This document shows positions 53,344 to 61,933 of a stretch of 64,000 nt of DNA, piece by piece (the stretch's first letter is position 1; every line of letters begins with the position of its first letter). The notes under the pieces are model-generated. The model made no database searches and was not told where the DNA came from. It saw nothing but the letters and a program-made list of their open reading frames with translations. A program made the position numbers and the translations under genes. The stretch is from Sphingomonas sp. Root710 (GTDB lineage Bacteria > Pseudomonadota > Alphaproteobacteria > Sphingomonadales > Sphingomonadaceae): assembly GCF_001429065.1 (NCBI RefSeq), contig NZ_LMIB01000012.1, positions 1-64,000 on the forward strand. Direction: 5' to 3'.

Positions 53344-54603
53344 TCACTGATAGGTGAAACGGATCGGCAGCGTCTTGGCCGAGCACAGCTGGGTCGAATG
53401 GGTGCGGGTCGGCACGCCGGCGAGCTCGACCGAGGTCAGCCGCTTGAACAGCTCCTCATAGAATATCCGCATCTCGAGATTGGCGACGTTCCGGCCCAGG
53501 CAGATATGCGGGCCATGGCCGAAGCCGACATGGACATTGTCGGGCCGGTCGAGCGAGAAGGTCCAGGGATCCTCGAACACCTCGTCGTCGCGGTTCGCCG
53601 AGAGGTAGGACATCATCACCCAGTCGCCCTTGCGGATCGTCTGGCCACGCAGCTCATAATCGGCGGCGGCGGTCCGCATGAAGCAGAGCAGCGGACTGGC
53701 CCAGCGCACCCCTTCGTCGACCAGCTTGGCCACCAGCGACGGATCGTTCCGGATGCGCGCCACCAGATCGGGCCGCTCGGCCAGCGCCCACATCGCCCCG
53801 GCGGTCGACGCGGAAGTCGTGTCATGGCCCGCCGTCGCGACGACGACGATCTGGCTCATCGCGTCCCAGTGCGACAGCAGCTTGCCGTCGATCGTCCCGT
53901 TGGCGATCTTGGAACTGACCGAATTGTCGGGGTTGGCGCGCAGCTTGTCGACCAGCGCGTAGAAATAGTCCTTATATTCCTCGAGCACATTGTGATCGAG
54001 CTGGACCCCGCTGTCCGCCGAGCCGAAATCGGGATCCTGCGGACTCTGAAACGCCTGGGTGAAACGCAGGATATGGTCCTCGTCCTCGGGCGGCAGGCCG
54101 AGCAGCGCCAGGATCACGCGGAGCGGATAACGCACTGCGACATCCTCGGCGAAGTCGGCGGTCCCGCCCTTGGCGAGCAGATCGTCCACCGAGCGGCGCG
54201 CGATCACGCGGATGGCGTCTTCCAGCCCCTTCATCCCGCTCGGCGCGAAGTCGCGGAAGGTGAGCCTGCGGTTTGCCCAATGCTCGGGCGGGTCCATCGT
54301 GATCAGCGCGCGCAGGAAGGGCACGCCCGGCTTTTCCATCTCGGCGAGCGCGGCCCGGTTCGACAGGAGCACACGATAGCCGTTGGACGGGAATATCTCC
54401 GGCTGGCGGCTGACCTCCTTCACATCGGCATATTTCGTCACCACCCAAAAGGGGTCGTAGCCTTCGGGGCTGGCCTTCGCGACCGGCAGCTCCTTCCGAA
54501 GCTGGGCGAGCTCCGCATTGATGCCGTCCCATTCGGCGAAGGCGGCGGGGCTGACCAGATGTTCGGATATCTGCGGGGGTACGATTGCTGCGTCCGACAT
54601 CAT
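53344..54603 (-). CDS. cytochrome P450
   Basis: This 419-residue soluble bacterial P450 has the I-helix 'VVATAGHDTTSASTAGAMWAL' and the haem-binding 'VGFGHGPHICLGRNVANLEMR' with the Cys thiolate at the F-G-x-G-x-H-x-C-x-G core. An E-x-x-R of helix K is degenerate but 'EGVRWASPL' is present. It needs a ferredoxin and reductase, not encoded here. Sequence style resembles CYP107/CYP153-like alkane/terpene/steroid hydroxylases, but no subfamily is claimed. It lies 7 bp after the MBL gene. Confidence 0.92.
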   Translation of the reverse strand: MMSDAAIVPPQISEHLVSPAAFAEWDGINAELAQLRKELPVAKASPEGYDPFWVVTKYADVKEVSRQPEIFPSNGYRVLLSNRAALAEMEKPGVPFLRALITMDPPEHWANRRLTFRDFAPSGMKGLEDAIRVIARRSVDDLLAKGGTADFAEDVAVRYPLRVILALLGLPPEDEDHILRFTQAFQSPQDPDFGSADSGVQLDHNVLEEYKDYFYALVDKLRANPDNSVSSKIANGTIDGKLLSHWDAMSQIVVVATAGHDTTSASTAGAMWALAERPDLVARIRNDPSLVAKLVDEGVRWASPLLCFMRTAAADYELRGQTIRKGDWVMMSYLSANRDDEVFEDPWTFSLDRPDNVHVGFGHGPHICLGRNVANLEMRIFYEELFKRLTSVELAGVPTRTHSTQLCSAKTLPIRFTYQ

Positions 54604-54610
54604 CCGCTCC

Positions 54611-55618
54611 TCAATGCCCGTGGTTGCAGGCGCTGTGATCATGTTTCTTGGCCCTTGCCTCCAGCTTGGCAAGGAAGGGATCGAACAGGCCGAATATCTC
54701 GACGAAGTTGCCGGTCGCCTCCGCGCTGCCGAACTTGCGGTAGAAGAAATTGACCGCACCGATGATCCGCTCGGGCGTGTCCCATTTCGGCAGTTCGGGC
54801 AGTTCGGCGATCTCCAGCGCGGTGTCCATGATCGACAGCCCCGCCTCGAACCGCTTGCGCACCTCCTCGCGGAACCACAGCAGATAGGTGCGGAACTCTG
54901 CGACCGCGCTCTTGTCGGTCAGCGGGCCATGGCCGGGCACGACCACGTCGATGTCGAGCGACAGGATATGGTCGCAGGCGGCGACCCAGCCGTCGATCGA
55001 TCCTTCCCAGATCACCGGATGCGCGCCATTGAACAGCAGGTCGCCGGTGTAGACCACCCGGTCCTCCACCGCGTGCACGATCACGTCGCCGCCGGTATGC
55101 GCCGGGCCCATCACGGTCAGCACGACATTCTTGTCGCCGACCTTCAGCCGCTTCTCGGTGGTGAAGGTCTCGTGCGGCTCGACCAGCGAGATATCATCGA
55201 AGCGGAACCCCTCATTTCCGAGCCGCTCGTGGACATAACGCCCGCCCGCACCCAGCTCGCGCCAGTTGTCGAACAGGTTCGTATAATCCTCCGGCGTGAC
55301 CTTGAGGAACTCGCTCGCCGCCGCCTTCGAAGCAATGATGTGTGCGCCGCTGACCAGCTGGTTGCCGAAGATATGGTCGGCATCCGAGTGGGTGTTGACC
55401 AGCGTGCCGATCTTACGCGCTGCCGGAACCGCGTCCGCCATCGCCACCAGCATCTCGTTGGTCAGGCTCAGCTGGAACAGCGTGTCGACCAGCAGGCTCT
55501 GGTCCCCGTCGGCGATCAGTCCGGCGTTGCTCCAGCCCCAGCTGCCATCGGGCTGGACATAGGCATAGGCGCCCGGCCCCACCTGCTTCAGCCCGCGCTC
55601 AAAAGCCCAATTCGCCAT
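54611..55618 (-). CDS. metallo-beta-lactamase fold hydrolase
   Basis: This 335-residue protein has the zinc motif 'LVNTHSDADHIFGN' (T-H-x-D-A-D-H in place of H-x-H-x-D-H; the first His is present, the second of the H-x-H is Asp), then 'GPAHTGGDVIVHAVEDRVVYTGDLLFNGAHPVIW' and 'DVVVPGHGPLTD', which hold the later metal His and Asp. Possible roles are esterase, lactonase or thioesterase. GGGAGAG lies 8 nt before ATG 55618. It is the first gene of the MBL-P450-VOC operon. Confidence 0.87.
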   Translation of the reverse strand: MANWAFERGLKQVGPGAYAYVQPDGSWGWSNAGLIADGDQSLLVDTLFQLSLTNEMLVAMADAVPAARKIGTLVNTHSDADHIFGNQLVSGAHIIASKAAASEFLKVTPEDYTNLFDNWRELGAGGRYVHERLGNEGFRFDDISLVEPHETFTTEKRLKVGDKNVVLTVMGPAHTGGDVIVHAVEDRVVYTGDLLFNGAHPVIWEGSIDGWVAACDHILSLDIDVVVPGHGPLTDKSAVAEFRTYLLWFREEVRKRFEAGLSIMDTALEIAELPELPKWDTPERIIGAVNFFYRKFGSAEATGNFVEIFGLFDPFLAKLEARAKKHDHSACNHGH

Positions 55619-55653
55619 TGCATCGACTCTCCCGATCCCTATGCCACTTGTCT

Positions 55654-55678
55654 GTCGTACGACCGACTGACTGTCAAG
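55654..55678 (-). promoter_or_regulatory. promoter with TetR-type operator, MBL-P450-VOC operon
   Basis: It is identical over 25 bp to 52710-52734: on the minus strand TTGACA, a 17-bp spacer with GTCGTACGAC, then CAGACA. It lies just upstream of the MBL gene. Confidence 0.62.
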
Positions 55679-55780
55679 CGCCAAAAAATCCGGTTATTGT
55701 CTCAGTTCGAAATTTGAGCGTTGATCCTATCGTTAGTCGCCCCCACATCCTCAACGCTTAGCGCAACGCATGAAGGCGAT

Positions 55781-55960
55781 ATGATCGATTTTACATTCAC
55801 TCACGTCACGCTAGGCGCTTGGTCTGTCACCATTCAGCTGGGTAAGAACATGACCGGCGGTGAAGCCTTTGAGCAGGCAGCCGCCGCGTATAAAAGCCAG
55901 GCGTTTCCGGCATGGTTTCCAGGTCACCCTGACGTAACCATAACAATGAAGGGGGTCTGA
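55781..55960 (+). CDS. small hypothetical protein
   Basis: This is a 59-residue open frame with AAGG five bases before ATG 55781. It starts 'MIDFTFTHVTLGAWSVTIQL' and ends 'DVTITMKGV'. It is not recognised. Its codon usage and base composition are visibly more AT-rich than the flanking genes, and it is on the strand opposite to its neighbours. It may be a foreign insertion or a remnant. Expression is unproven. Confidence 0.4.
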   Translation: MIDFTFTHVTLGAWSVTIQLGKNMTGGEAFEQAAAAYKSQAFPAWFPGHPDVTITMKGV

Positions 55961-55999
55961 CATACCCACCCAAATCCGGCGCGCGCGACGCGGCGCGAA

Positions 56000-56659
56000 T
56001 CAGCGATTGGGGAAGTCGAGTATCGCCTTGGTGCCGCCGATCACGAAGGGGATGAGCCGTTCGCTGACCGCGGGAAAATCGGTGGCGCTCGCGGTGCCGC
56101 CGGAGATGCGCTTCAGCCGGTCATTCTTGGCCTGGACGACGCTGTCCAGCATGCAGCCGATGATGAATTGATAGCTGTAGGCAAGGTTGACGTGCGCCGA
56201 CGCTGGCGAGGTTTCCTTGAGCCAGCCGATCAGCTCGGTGCCGATCGGATCGAGCAATTTGGGGATGAACTTACCCTGGTCCTCGGTGGTGATGTACATC
56301 AGGCGGCAGATCAGCCCGATATAGTTGCGCCAGCCCTCGTCGCTGGTCAGCGCCAGCCGCATCATCGGCAGGACGATCGCGGTGATCGCCTCGTCGAGCG
56401 TGGGCGTCCCGCCGTTCCGCTTGGCGATGAAGTCGCGATACATGCCGCGCCGCTGCTCGTTCATCTCCTCGAAGCGGCGGGTCAGCACCTCGGCGAGCAG
56501 GGTTTCCTTCGACTTGAAATGATAGCTCAGCGTGCCGAGCGTATCGCCCGCACGCGCGGCGATCTCGCGCGTCGTCGCCGCATCATAGCCCTTCTCGGCG
56601 AAGATATGTTCCGCCGAATCCAGGAGCCGGTCCCAGCTTCCCCCCTTTGTCGCCGCCAT
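56000..56659 (-). CDS. TetR/AcrR family transcriptional regulator
   Basis: This 219-residue protein has a TetR HTH at about 9-55 ('LLDSAEHIFAEKGYDAATTREIAARAGDTLGTLSYHFKSKETLLAEVL'). GGAGAT lies before ATG 56659; the open frame also reads to 56692 without a better start. It is the last gene of the BVMO-P450-reductase-TetR operon, next to the MBL operon. It is a candidate for the GTCGTACGAC operators or for the ATACCAATGA repeat at 60993 (inference). Confidence 0.87.
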   Translation of the reverse strand: MAATKGGSWDRLLDSAEHIFAEKGYDAATTREIAARAGDTLGTLSYHFKSKETLLAEVLTRRFEEMNEQRRGMYRDFIAKRNGGTPTLDEAITAIVLPMMRLALTSDEGWRNYIGLICRLMYITTEDQGKFIPKLLDPIGTELIGWLKETSPASAHVNLAYSYQFIIGCMLDSVVQAKNDRLKRISGGTASATDFPAVSERLIPFVIGGTKAILDFPNR

Positions 56660-56733
56660 AATATCTCCACGCCCAGGCCCGACCCATTGCACCGGCGCTC
56701 CTGTCGGTCAAGTGTCCGAAAGCGGCGGATAGA

Positions 56734-57732
56734 TCAGGGCGTGACGACGATCTTGCGGGGTTTGTCGCGCCGGGTCAGCGCGGTAAAGGCGGCAGGGGCG
56801 GCGTCGAGCGGATGGATGTCCGCATCGGGCGCGGTGAGCATGCCCTCCGCCGCCAGCTCGAACAGCGTATCCCATATCTCCATAGCCCGCGGCAGATCGC
56901 TTTCGTAGAGATGCCGGGCGTCGACGCCGATCAGCGCGCCATTTTTGAGCAACGGGAGATTGGCGGGCAGCCGCGGTATCTCACCGCCGGCAAAGCCCAG
57001 GATGAGATGCCGGCCGCCTTTGGCGAGCGACCTGAAGGCAGGCTCGAACGTCGCGCCGGCGACCGGATCGACGACAATGTCGACGCCCGCGCCATCGGTG
57101 AGGCGCTTGATCTCGTCGCGCCAGTCCGGGGCCTGATAATCCACAGCCGCCTCGGCCCCCAGCGTGAGCGCACGGGCGCGCTTCTCGGGCGAGGAGGCGG
57201 CGGCGATCACCCGCGCGCCAGCCCGCGATGCGATCTGCACGGCGGCGGCTCCGACACCACCGGCCGCGCCGAGCACGAGCACGGTTTCACCCGGCTGCAT
57301 CCAGCCGCGATCGAACAGGGCATACCAGGCGGTGAGATGGTCGAGCAGCAGCGATGCCGCCGCCACCGGCGTCAGCCGCTCGGGCACCGGCACCAGCGAT
57401 TCGGTCCGCGCCAGCACGAAGCGCGCCAGGCCGCCGCCCGCCAGCACCTGCCAGCTGGCCCGGCGGTCGCCGATCGCGAGCCCATCGACGCCGGAGCCCA
57501 GCGCATCGACGATCCCGACGATCTCCGCACCGGGCACATAGGGTGCGGCGGGCTTGTGCTGATATTGGCCGTTCGCGATCAGCGCATCGACATAGCCGAG
57601 CGCCACCGCCTCCACGCGCAGCCGGACCTGCCCTTCGCCCGGCTCAGGGACGGGCACATCGTGCAAGCCATAGCTTTCGGGCGGCCCCAGCCGGTCGCTG
57701 GTCAGTGCAGTCATCGTCGGCGGGGTGGTCAT
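56734..57732 (-). CDS. quinone oxidoreductase-like MDR protein
   Basis: This 332-residue medium-chain reductase has 'YVPGAEIVGIVDALGSGVDGLAIGDRRASW' and the NADPH-site 'VLVLGAAGGVGAAAVQIASRAGARVIAAASSPEKR'. It lacks zinc ligands. It is similar in plan to 32461-33462 and probably reduces an enone or quinone intermediate made by the BVMO/P450 pair. AGGA precedes ATG 57732. Its start lies 7 bp from the P450 stop. Confidence 0.87.
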   Translation of the reverse strand: MTTPPTMTALTSDRLGPPESYGLHDVPVPEPGEGQVRLRVEAVALGYVDALIANGQYQHKPAAPYVPGAEIVGIVDALGSGVDGLAIGDRRASWQVLAGGGLARFVLARTESLVPVPERLTPVAAASLLLDHLTAWYALFDRGWMQPGETVLVLGAAGGVGAAAVQIASRAGARVIAAASSPEKRARALTLGAEAAVDYQAPDWRDEIKRLTDGAGVDIVVDPVAGATFEPAFRSLAKGGRHLILGFAGGEIPRLPANLPLLKNGALIGVDARHLYESDLPRAMEIWDTLFELAAEGMLTAPDADIHPLDAAPAAFTALTRRDKPRKIVVTP

Positions 57733-57739
57733 CGGCGTC

Positions 57740-58978
57740 CTACCAGCGCGCGTCGAGGCGGGTGAGTCCGCGGAACAGGAAATTGTCGCGCCATACTCCG
57801 CTGTCAAGATCGATCTGCATGTCCGGCAGCACCGTCGCCAGATGCTCGAAGGCTATCCGGCCCTCGATCCGCGCCAGTTCGGCGCCCACGCAGAAATGGA
57901 TGCCGCCGCCGAAAGACATATGGTCGGCCGCCCCGCGGCCTATGTCGAAGCGGTCGGGATCGTCGAACTTGCGCCCGTCGCGGTTGGCGGCACCGACGAG
58001 CGTCAGCACCCGCTGTCCAGCCTTGACCGGATGGCCCGCAATCTCGGTGTCGTTGAGCGCGGTGCGATAGGCGGCGACCAGCGAGCTTTCGAAGCGCAGC
58101 ACCTCCTCATTGGTCGAACCGGCCAGCCCCGCCGGGTCCGCCACCAGCCGCTCCCATTGGTCATGATGGCGGTGCAGCCGGTAGAGGCCGTTGCCGATGA
58201 TGTTCGCGGTCGTCTCGAACCCCGCGCCGAACAGCGCGATCGCCACGGTGGTCGCCTCGTGCATCGTCAGTCCATCGGGCGCGGTGCCGGTCTGGGCGAG
58301 CGCGGTCAGCAGATCGTCACGCGGGTTGGCGAGACGATCCTCGAACTGCGCGCGGAAAAAGGCTTCCAGCTCGTCGATCCGGCGGTTGGCGGTCGAGAGT
58401 TCCCGATCGGTCAGCCTGCGCGCTTCGAAGACGACGAAGGCTTCGGGAATCCCGGCAGTCAACTGCGCCATATCCGGGTGGCGATAGTCGATCCCCATCA
58501 AGTCGCAGATCACCATGACGGGCAGCTGATAGGCGAACTGCGTCATCATATCGGCCTGGCCATCGGCGATGAAGGCGTCGGTCAGTTCCCGGCAGATTTC
58601 GCGAATGCGCGGTTCCATCGCACGTACCCGCTTGGCGGTCAGCGATCCGGTCACCAGCCCGCGGATGCGGGTGTGCTGCGGCGGGTCCTTGGCGATGAAC
58701 ACCTCCGACAGCCAGCGATAGGCGGAATTGGCCATCACATCGAAGTCGGGTCCGTAGAACAGCTTCAGGTTGTTCGCGAAGTCGCCGGTGCCGAAATCCT
58801 TCCGGTTCATCAGCACTTCGCGGACGTCGTCGTAGCGCGAGACCACCCAATAGCCGAACTTCGACCAGTGGAACCGGTCATTCTCCCTTATCTCCGCAAA
58901 GATCGGATAAGGATCGGTGATCAGTTCGGGCAGCGACGGGTCGAACGGTTGTATCTCGACGGCTGTCGTCATGGGCAT
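57740..58978 (-). CDS. cytochrome P450
   Basis: This 412-residue P450 has an I-helix 'IALFGAGFETTANIIGNGLYRL', E-x-x-R-like 'EEVLRFESSL' and haem-binding 'MSFGGGIHFCVGAELARIEGR' with the thiolate Cys. It is a different subfamily from the P450 at 53344-54603. No ferredoxin gene is adjacent. It lies 37 bp after the BVMO gene in one operon, so a hydroxylation plus a Baeyer-Villiger oxidation on the same molecule is likely. Confidence 0.92.
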   Translation of the reverse strand: MPMTTAVEIQPFDPSLPELITDPYPIFAEIRENDRFHWSKFGYWVVSRYDDVREVLMNRKDFGTGDFANNLKLFYGPDFDVMANSAYRWLSEVFIAKDPPQHTRIRGLVTGSLTAKRVRAMEPRIREICRELTDAFIADGQADMMTQFAYQLPVMVICDLMGIDYRHPDMAQLTAGIPEAFVVFEARRLTDRELSTANRRIDELEAFFRAQFEDRLANPRDDLLTALAQTGTAPDGLTMHEATTVAIALFGAGFETTANIIGNGLYRLHRHHDQWERLVADPAGLAGSTNEEVLRFESSLVAAYRTALNDTEIAGHPVKAGQRVLTLVGAANRDGRKFDDPDRFDIGRGAADHMSFGGGIHFCVGAELARIEGRIAFEHLATVLPDMQIDLDSGVWRDNFLFRGLTRLDARW

Positions 58979-59015
58979 CCTCTCCTCTGTCTTTTCCGCC
59001 GCGCGCTCTTCCGGC

Positions 59016-60947
59016 TCAGGCGGCGGCTTCTTCCTTTTCGCCCCGCCCGAAACTCAGGTCCTCGGGATTCGCCTGGCGCGTCATCCGCCAGAAGGCGTCG
59101 TTGCGCCACGGGGTGATCGCGATGATCCGGCCGCGCGAATTGCGGTACCAGTTCTCCGCGCCCGGATGCGTCCACACCAGCTTGTCGTGCGCGGCGTCGA
59201 GCCGCGCGACATAGTCGCGATAGACATTCTCACGCACCTCGACCGAGCTGGCCTGCCGCTCGATCATCGCCTCGATGATCCGCAGCGCATAATGCGTCTG
59301 GTTCTCGATGTTGCGGATCATGCTGCCGCCATGGCCCGATCCGACATTGGGGCCGAGCAAGATGAAGAAATTGGGGAAACCCGGAACCAGCGTGCCGAGA
59401 TAGGCGGCGGCGTTGTCGCCGTCCCAATAGTCGCGCAGCACCCGCCCCTCGCGGCCCACCACGTCATAAGAACCCAGCACGTTGGTCGACTGGAAGCCGG
59501 TGGCGAGGATCAGCACGTCGGCCTTCACCTCTTCGCCCGACGCCGCGACCAGCGTGTCGCCGCGCACCTCGGCGAGATGCTCGGGGATCAGCCGGACATG
59601 CGGCTTGCGCAGCGTGCGGAACCAGCCATTGTCGAGCAGCATCCGCTTCAGGAAGGGCGGATAATCCGGCAACAGCAGCGGCAGCAGGTCCTGCCGGTCG
59701 CCCAGTTCCTCCTGATAATAGGACGTGAAGAACTGGCGGTGGCCATCGTTGATCTGGTTGATCGAGCGATCCTTATGCGCCCAGTCGGGATCGCGGTACA
59801 GCGTGCCATGGACCCGGTCGTTGAAGGTCCACGACAGGCGCTGCTCGACCCAGCTGCGATAGAGCGGGAAGAGCTGCATCAGATAGCGGACGCCATCGGG
59901 CACCGCTTTGCGGAACTGCGGAAAGGGCGCGATCCATTGCTTGGAGCGCGCGAAGATCGTCATTTCGGCGACATCGTCGGCGATCGCGGGGGCGACCTGC
60001 ATGCCCGATGCGCCATTGCCGATCACCGCGACGCGCTTGCCCTTCAGGTCGATGTCGTCATTCCAGTCGGACGTGTGCAGTACCTCGCCGGTGAAGCTCT
60101 CCAGCCCCTTGATATAGGGGACCTTGGGCATGTTGAGGATGCCGACCGCGCTCATCACGATATCGGCGAAATGCTCCACCGTCTTGCCGTCGGGGCCGGT
60201 GACGGTCACCCGCCACTGGTTGCGCTGCGCGATCCATTCGGCGCGCTCCACCTTCGCGCCAAAGGTGACATGGTCATAAAGCCCGAACTCGCGCGCGGTG
60301 GCGAGCAGATAGTCCCTGATCTCGCCCTGCAACGGGAAATGCTGCGACCAGTCGGTCGGCCGGCATGAGAAGGTATAGGTAAGATTGGGGGTATCGACGC
60401 CGCAGCCGGGATAGTGATTTTCCCACCAGGTGCCGCCGAATTCCTCGTTCTTTTCGAAGATATGATAGGGAATGCCCATCCGCCGCAGTTCAATCCCGGC
60501 GCAGATGCCCGAGACCCCGCCGCCGATCACGATCGCTTTCAGCGGGCGCGCTGCCTTCACCGGCGCGGGAGGCGGGTCGAAGTGCATCGAGGATGCGACG
60601 ACGTCGCCATATTCCTCCGGTACCGGCTCGCTCATCGCGACGCTCAGCAGCGACGCCAGTTGCGCGTTGCCGGGGCGGGCGAGCGCCAGCGGCGCCCCCT
60701 TCGTCCAGGCGATGATCGCGTCATAGGCGGCGTCGCGGACGCGCTGCTGGATGTCCTCCGGAAGCCCGGCACTGTCATTGTCGTCGAGGCCGCGCGCGCG
60801 GCGCGGCGTGAAAGGCTCGTCGAGCCAGGCCAGATCACCGGTCAGCTGGACGAGGCACATCAGCAATGCGGGAATATTCGCCTCGTCGACACCCTGCCGC
60901 AGGAGCGCTGCATCGACAGCCCCGCCCTTGAAAGTCTCCGCGCCCAT
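59016..60947 (-). CDS. Baeyer-Villiger-type flavin monooxygenase (4-hydroxyacetophenone monooxygenase-like)
   Basis: This 643-residue type I BVMO has FAD motif G-G-G-V-S-G (142-147), the fingerprint F285-T-G-E-V-L-H291-T-S-D-W295 and the NADPH motif 'RVAVIGNGASGMQVAP' (about 305-320). The ~130-residue N-terminal extension before the FAD domain and the total length match 4-hydroxyacetophenone monooxygenase (HAPMO) rather than cyclohexanone-type enzymes of ~540 residues. It inserts oxygen next to a ketone, giving an ester or lactone. AAGGAGAG precedes ATG 60947. It heads the BVMO-P450-reductase-TetR operon. Confidence 0.92.
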   Translation of the reverse strand: MGAETFKGGAVDAALLRQGVDEANIPALLMCLVQLTGDLAWLDEPFTPRRARGLDDNDSAGLPEDIQQRVRDAAYDAIIAWTKGAPLALARPGNAQLASLLSVAMSEPVPEEYGDVVASSMHFDPPPAPVKAARPLKAIVIGGGVSGICAGIELRRMGIPYHIFEKNEEFGGTWWENHYPGCGVDTPNLTYTFSCRPTDWSQHFPLQGEIRDYLLATAREFGLYDHVTFGAKVERAEWIAQRNQWRVTVTGPDGKTVEHFADIVMSAVGILNMPKVPYIKGLESFTGEVLHTSDWNDDIDLKGKRVAVIGNGASGMQVAPAIADDVAEMTIFARSKQWIAPFPQFRKAVPDGVRYLMQLFPLYRSWVEQRLSWTFNDRVHGTLYRDPDWAHKDRSINQINDGHRQFFTSYYQEELGDRQDLLPLLLPDYPPFLKRMLLDNGWFRTLRKPHVRLIPEHLAEVRGDTLVAASGEEVKADVLILATGFQSTNVLGSYDVVGREGRVLRDYWDGDNAAAYLGTLVPGFPNFFILLGPNVGSGHGGSMIRNIENQTHYALRIIEAMIERQASSVEVRENVYRDYVARLDAAHDKLVWTHPGAENWYRNSRGRIIAITPWRNDAFWRMTRQANPEDLSFGRGEKEEAAA

Positions 60948-60992
60948 CACTCTCCTTGCCGACCCTCGAAAGAGTCTCACATACGACAAATC

Positions 60993-61031
60993 ATACCAAT
61001 GATAATGAATATCTACTCATTGGTATTTCAA
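60993..61031 (-). promoter_or_regulatory. promoter/operator of the BVMO operon
   Basis: A perfect inverted repeat ATACCAATGA-N14-TCATTGGTAT (60993-61026) lies between the Crp gene and the BVMO gene. On the minus strand TTGAAA (61031-61026), 17 bp and TCATTA (61008-61003) form a promoter whose -35 and -10 boxes both overlap the repeat arms. GTCGTA at 60986-60981 is a partial match to the operator at 52710. Confidence 0.55.
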
Positions 61032-61072
61032 GTCAATGCGAGTCGGCGCGGACATTCCATCGAACCTGGCCA

Positions 61073-61795
61073 TCAGGTTTTGGCCGCCGCATTCCTGCGA
61101 AAGCGATGCAGGTTCCAGCCCTGCTCCGATATGCGGCGGATCTCATCGAGATCGCGGACGATCAGCCGGTTCCCCCGGGTCTCCACCAGCCCGGCGCGCC
61201 GGAAATCGCGGAGCACCCGATTGACCGACTGGCGCGTGCCGCCGACCATCAGCGAAAGCTCGGTCTGGGTGATCGAGCGCGAAAATTCGAAGCCGCCCTC
61301 GACCGCAATCCCGAAGGTATCGATCGATTCGACGATGCGCTGCGCCAGCCGGCACGACAGTTCGTCGAATGCGAAGCCTGCGAAATAATCGCTCAGCAGC
61401 CGCATATGCCGCGACAGCAGCCGCAGCAGCGCATCGTTGAGCGACGGATGAACCCGGCGCAGCTCGTCGATCGTCTCACGGTTGTAGACCTCGAGCACGA
61501 CATCCTCGAAGGCCTCCGCCGTCTGCGGGCGCGGCTCGTCGTCGACGATCGTGCTGGTGCCGAAGCCGTCGCCGGGTTCGAACAGCTGGTACAGCAGTTC
61601 GCGGCCGTCGCGCTGCATCACCGACAGCCGCACCAGCCCCCGCCGGATCCGGTACATTTCGTCACCCGTCTCGCCCTGGCTATAGATCAGCGCCCGCGCC
61701 GGCAACTGCCGTATCCGCGCCCGCGCGAGGAGCGCGTCGCGCGCCTCGGGCGTCATCCATTGCGTGAAATCAAAGGTGGCGACGCTCCGGGCCAT
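61073..61795 (-). CDS. Crp/Fnr family transcriptional regulator
   Basis: This 240-residue protein has an N-terminal cyclic-nucleotide-binding-like domain ('ARALIYSQGETGDEMYRIRRGLVRLSVMQRDGRELLYQLFEPGDGFG', about 34-78) and a C-terminal winged HTH 'SITQTELSLMVGGTRQSVNRVLRDFRRAGLV' (about 175-206). The N-terminal part lacks the Fnr cysteine cluster, so it is not an iron-sulfur oxygen sensor. A palindrome of Crp/Fnr size lies upstream at 61891. It may control itself and the flanking BVMO or LLM genes. Confidence 0.87.
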   Translation of the reverse strand: MARSVATFDFTQWMTPEARDALLARARIRQLPARALIYSQGETGDEMYRIRRGLVRLSVMQRDGRELLYQLFEPGDGFGTSTIVDDEPRPQTAEAFEDVVLEVYNRETIDELRRVHPSLNDALLRLLSRHMRLLSDYFAGFAFDELSCRLAQRIVESIDTFGIAVEGGFEFSRSITQTELSLMVGGTRQSVNRVLRDFRRAGLVETRGNRLIVRDLDEIRRISEQGWNLHRFRRNAAAKT

Positions 61796-61890
61796 GGCTC
61801 AGGCGGCCACGCCGCCGAAACCGCGCAACGCCCTGATCCTTCGCCCGTCCTCGTCCATCACCCATCCTAACCCACGACCGGCAGCCAGGC

Positions 61891-61906
61891 TGTCACATAT
61901 GCGACA
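61891..61906. promoter_or_regulatory. Crp/Fnr-type palindrome
   Basis: TGTCACATATGCGACA is a 16-bp palindrome (two mismatches) upstream of the Crp/Fnr gene. A shorter relative, TCTCACATACGACA, occurs at 60975-60988 before the BVMO gene. Confidence 0.45.
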
Positions 61907-61933
61907 ATCCTTCACCTGCCGGAAGAGCCGGCA

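Noticed and set aside
53254-54753. 499-codon plus-strand open frame opposite the P450 gene
   Set aside because: It is antisense to a P450 with an intact haem motif.
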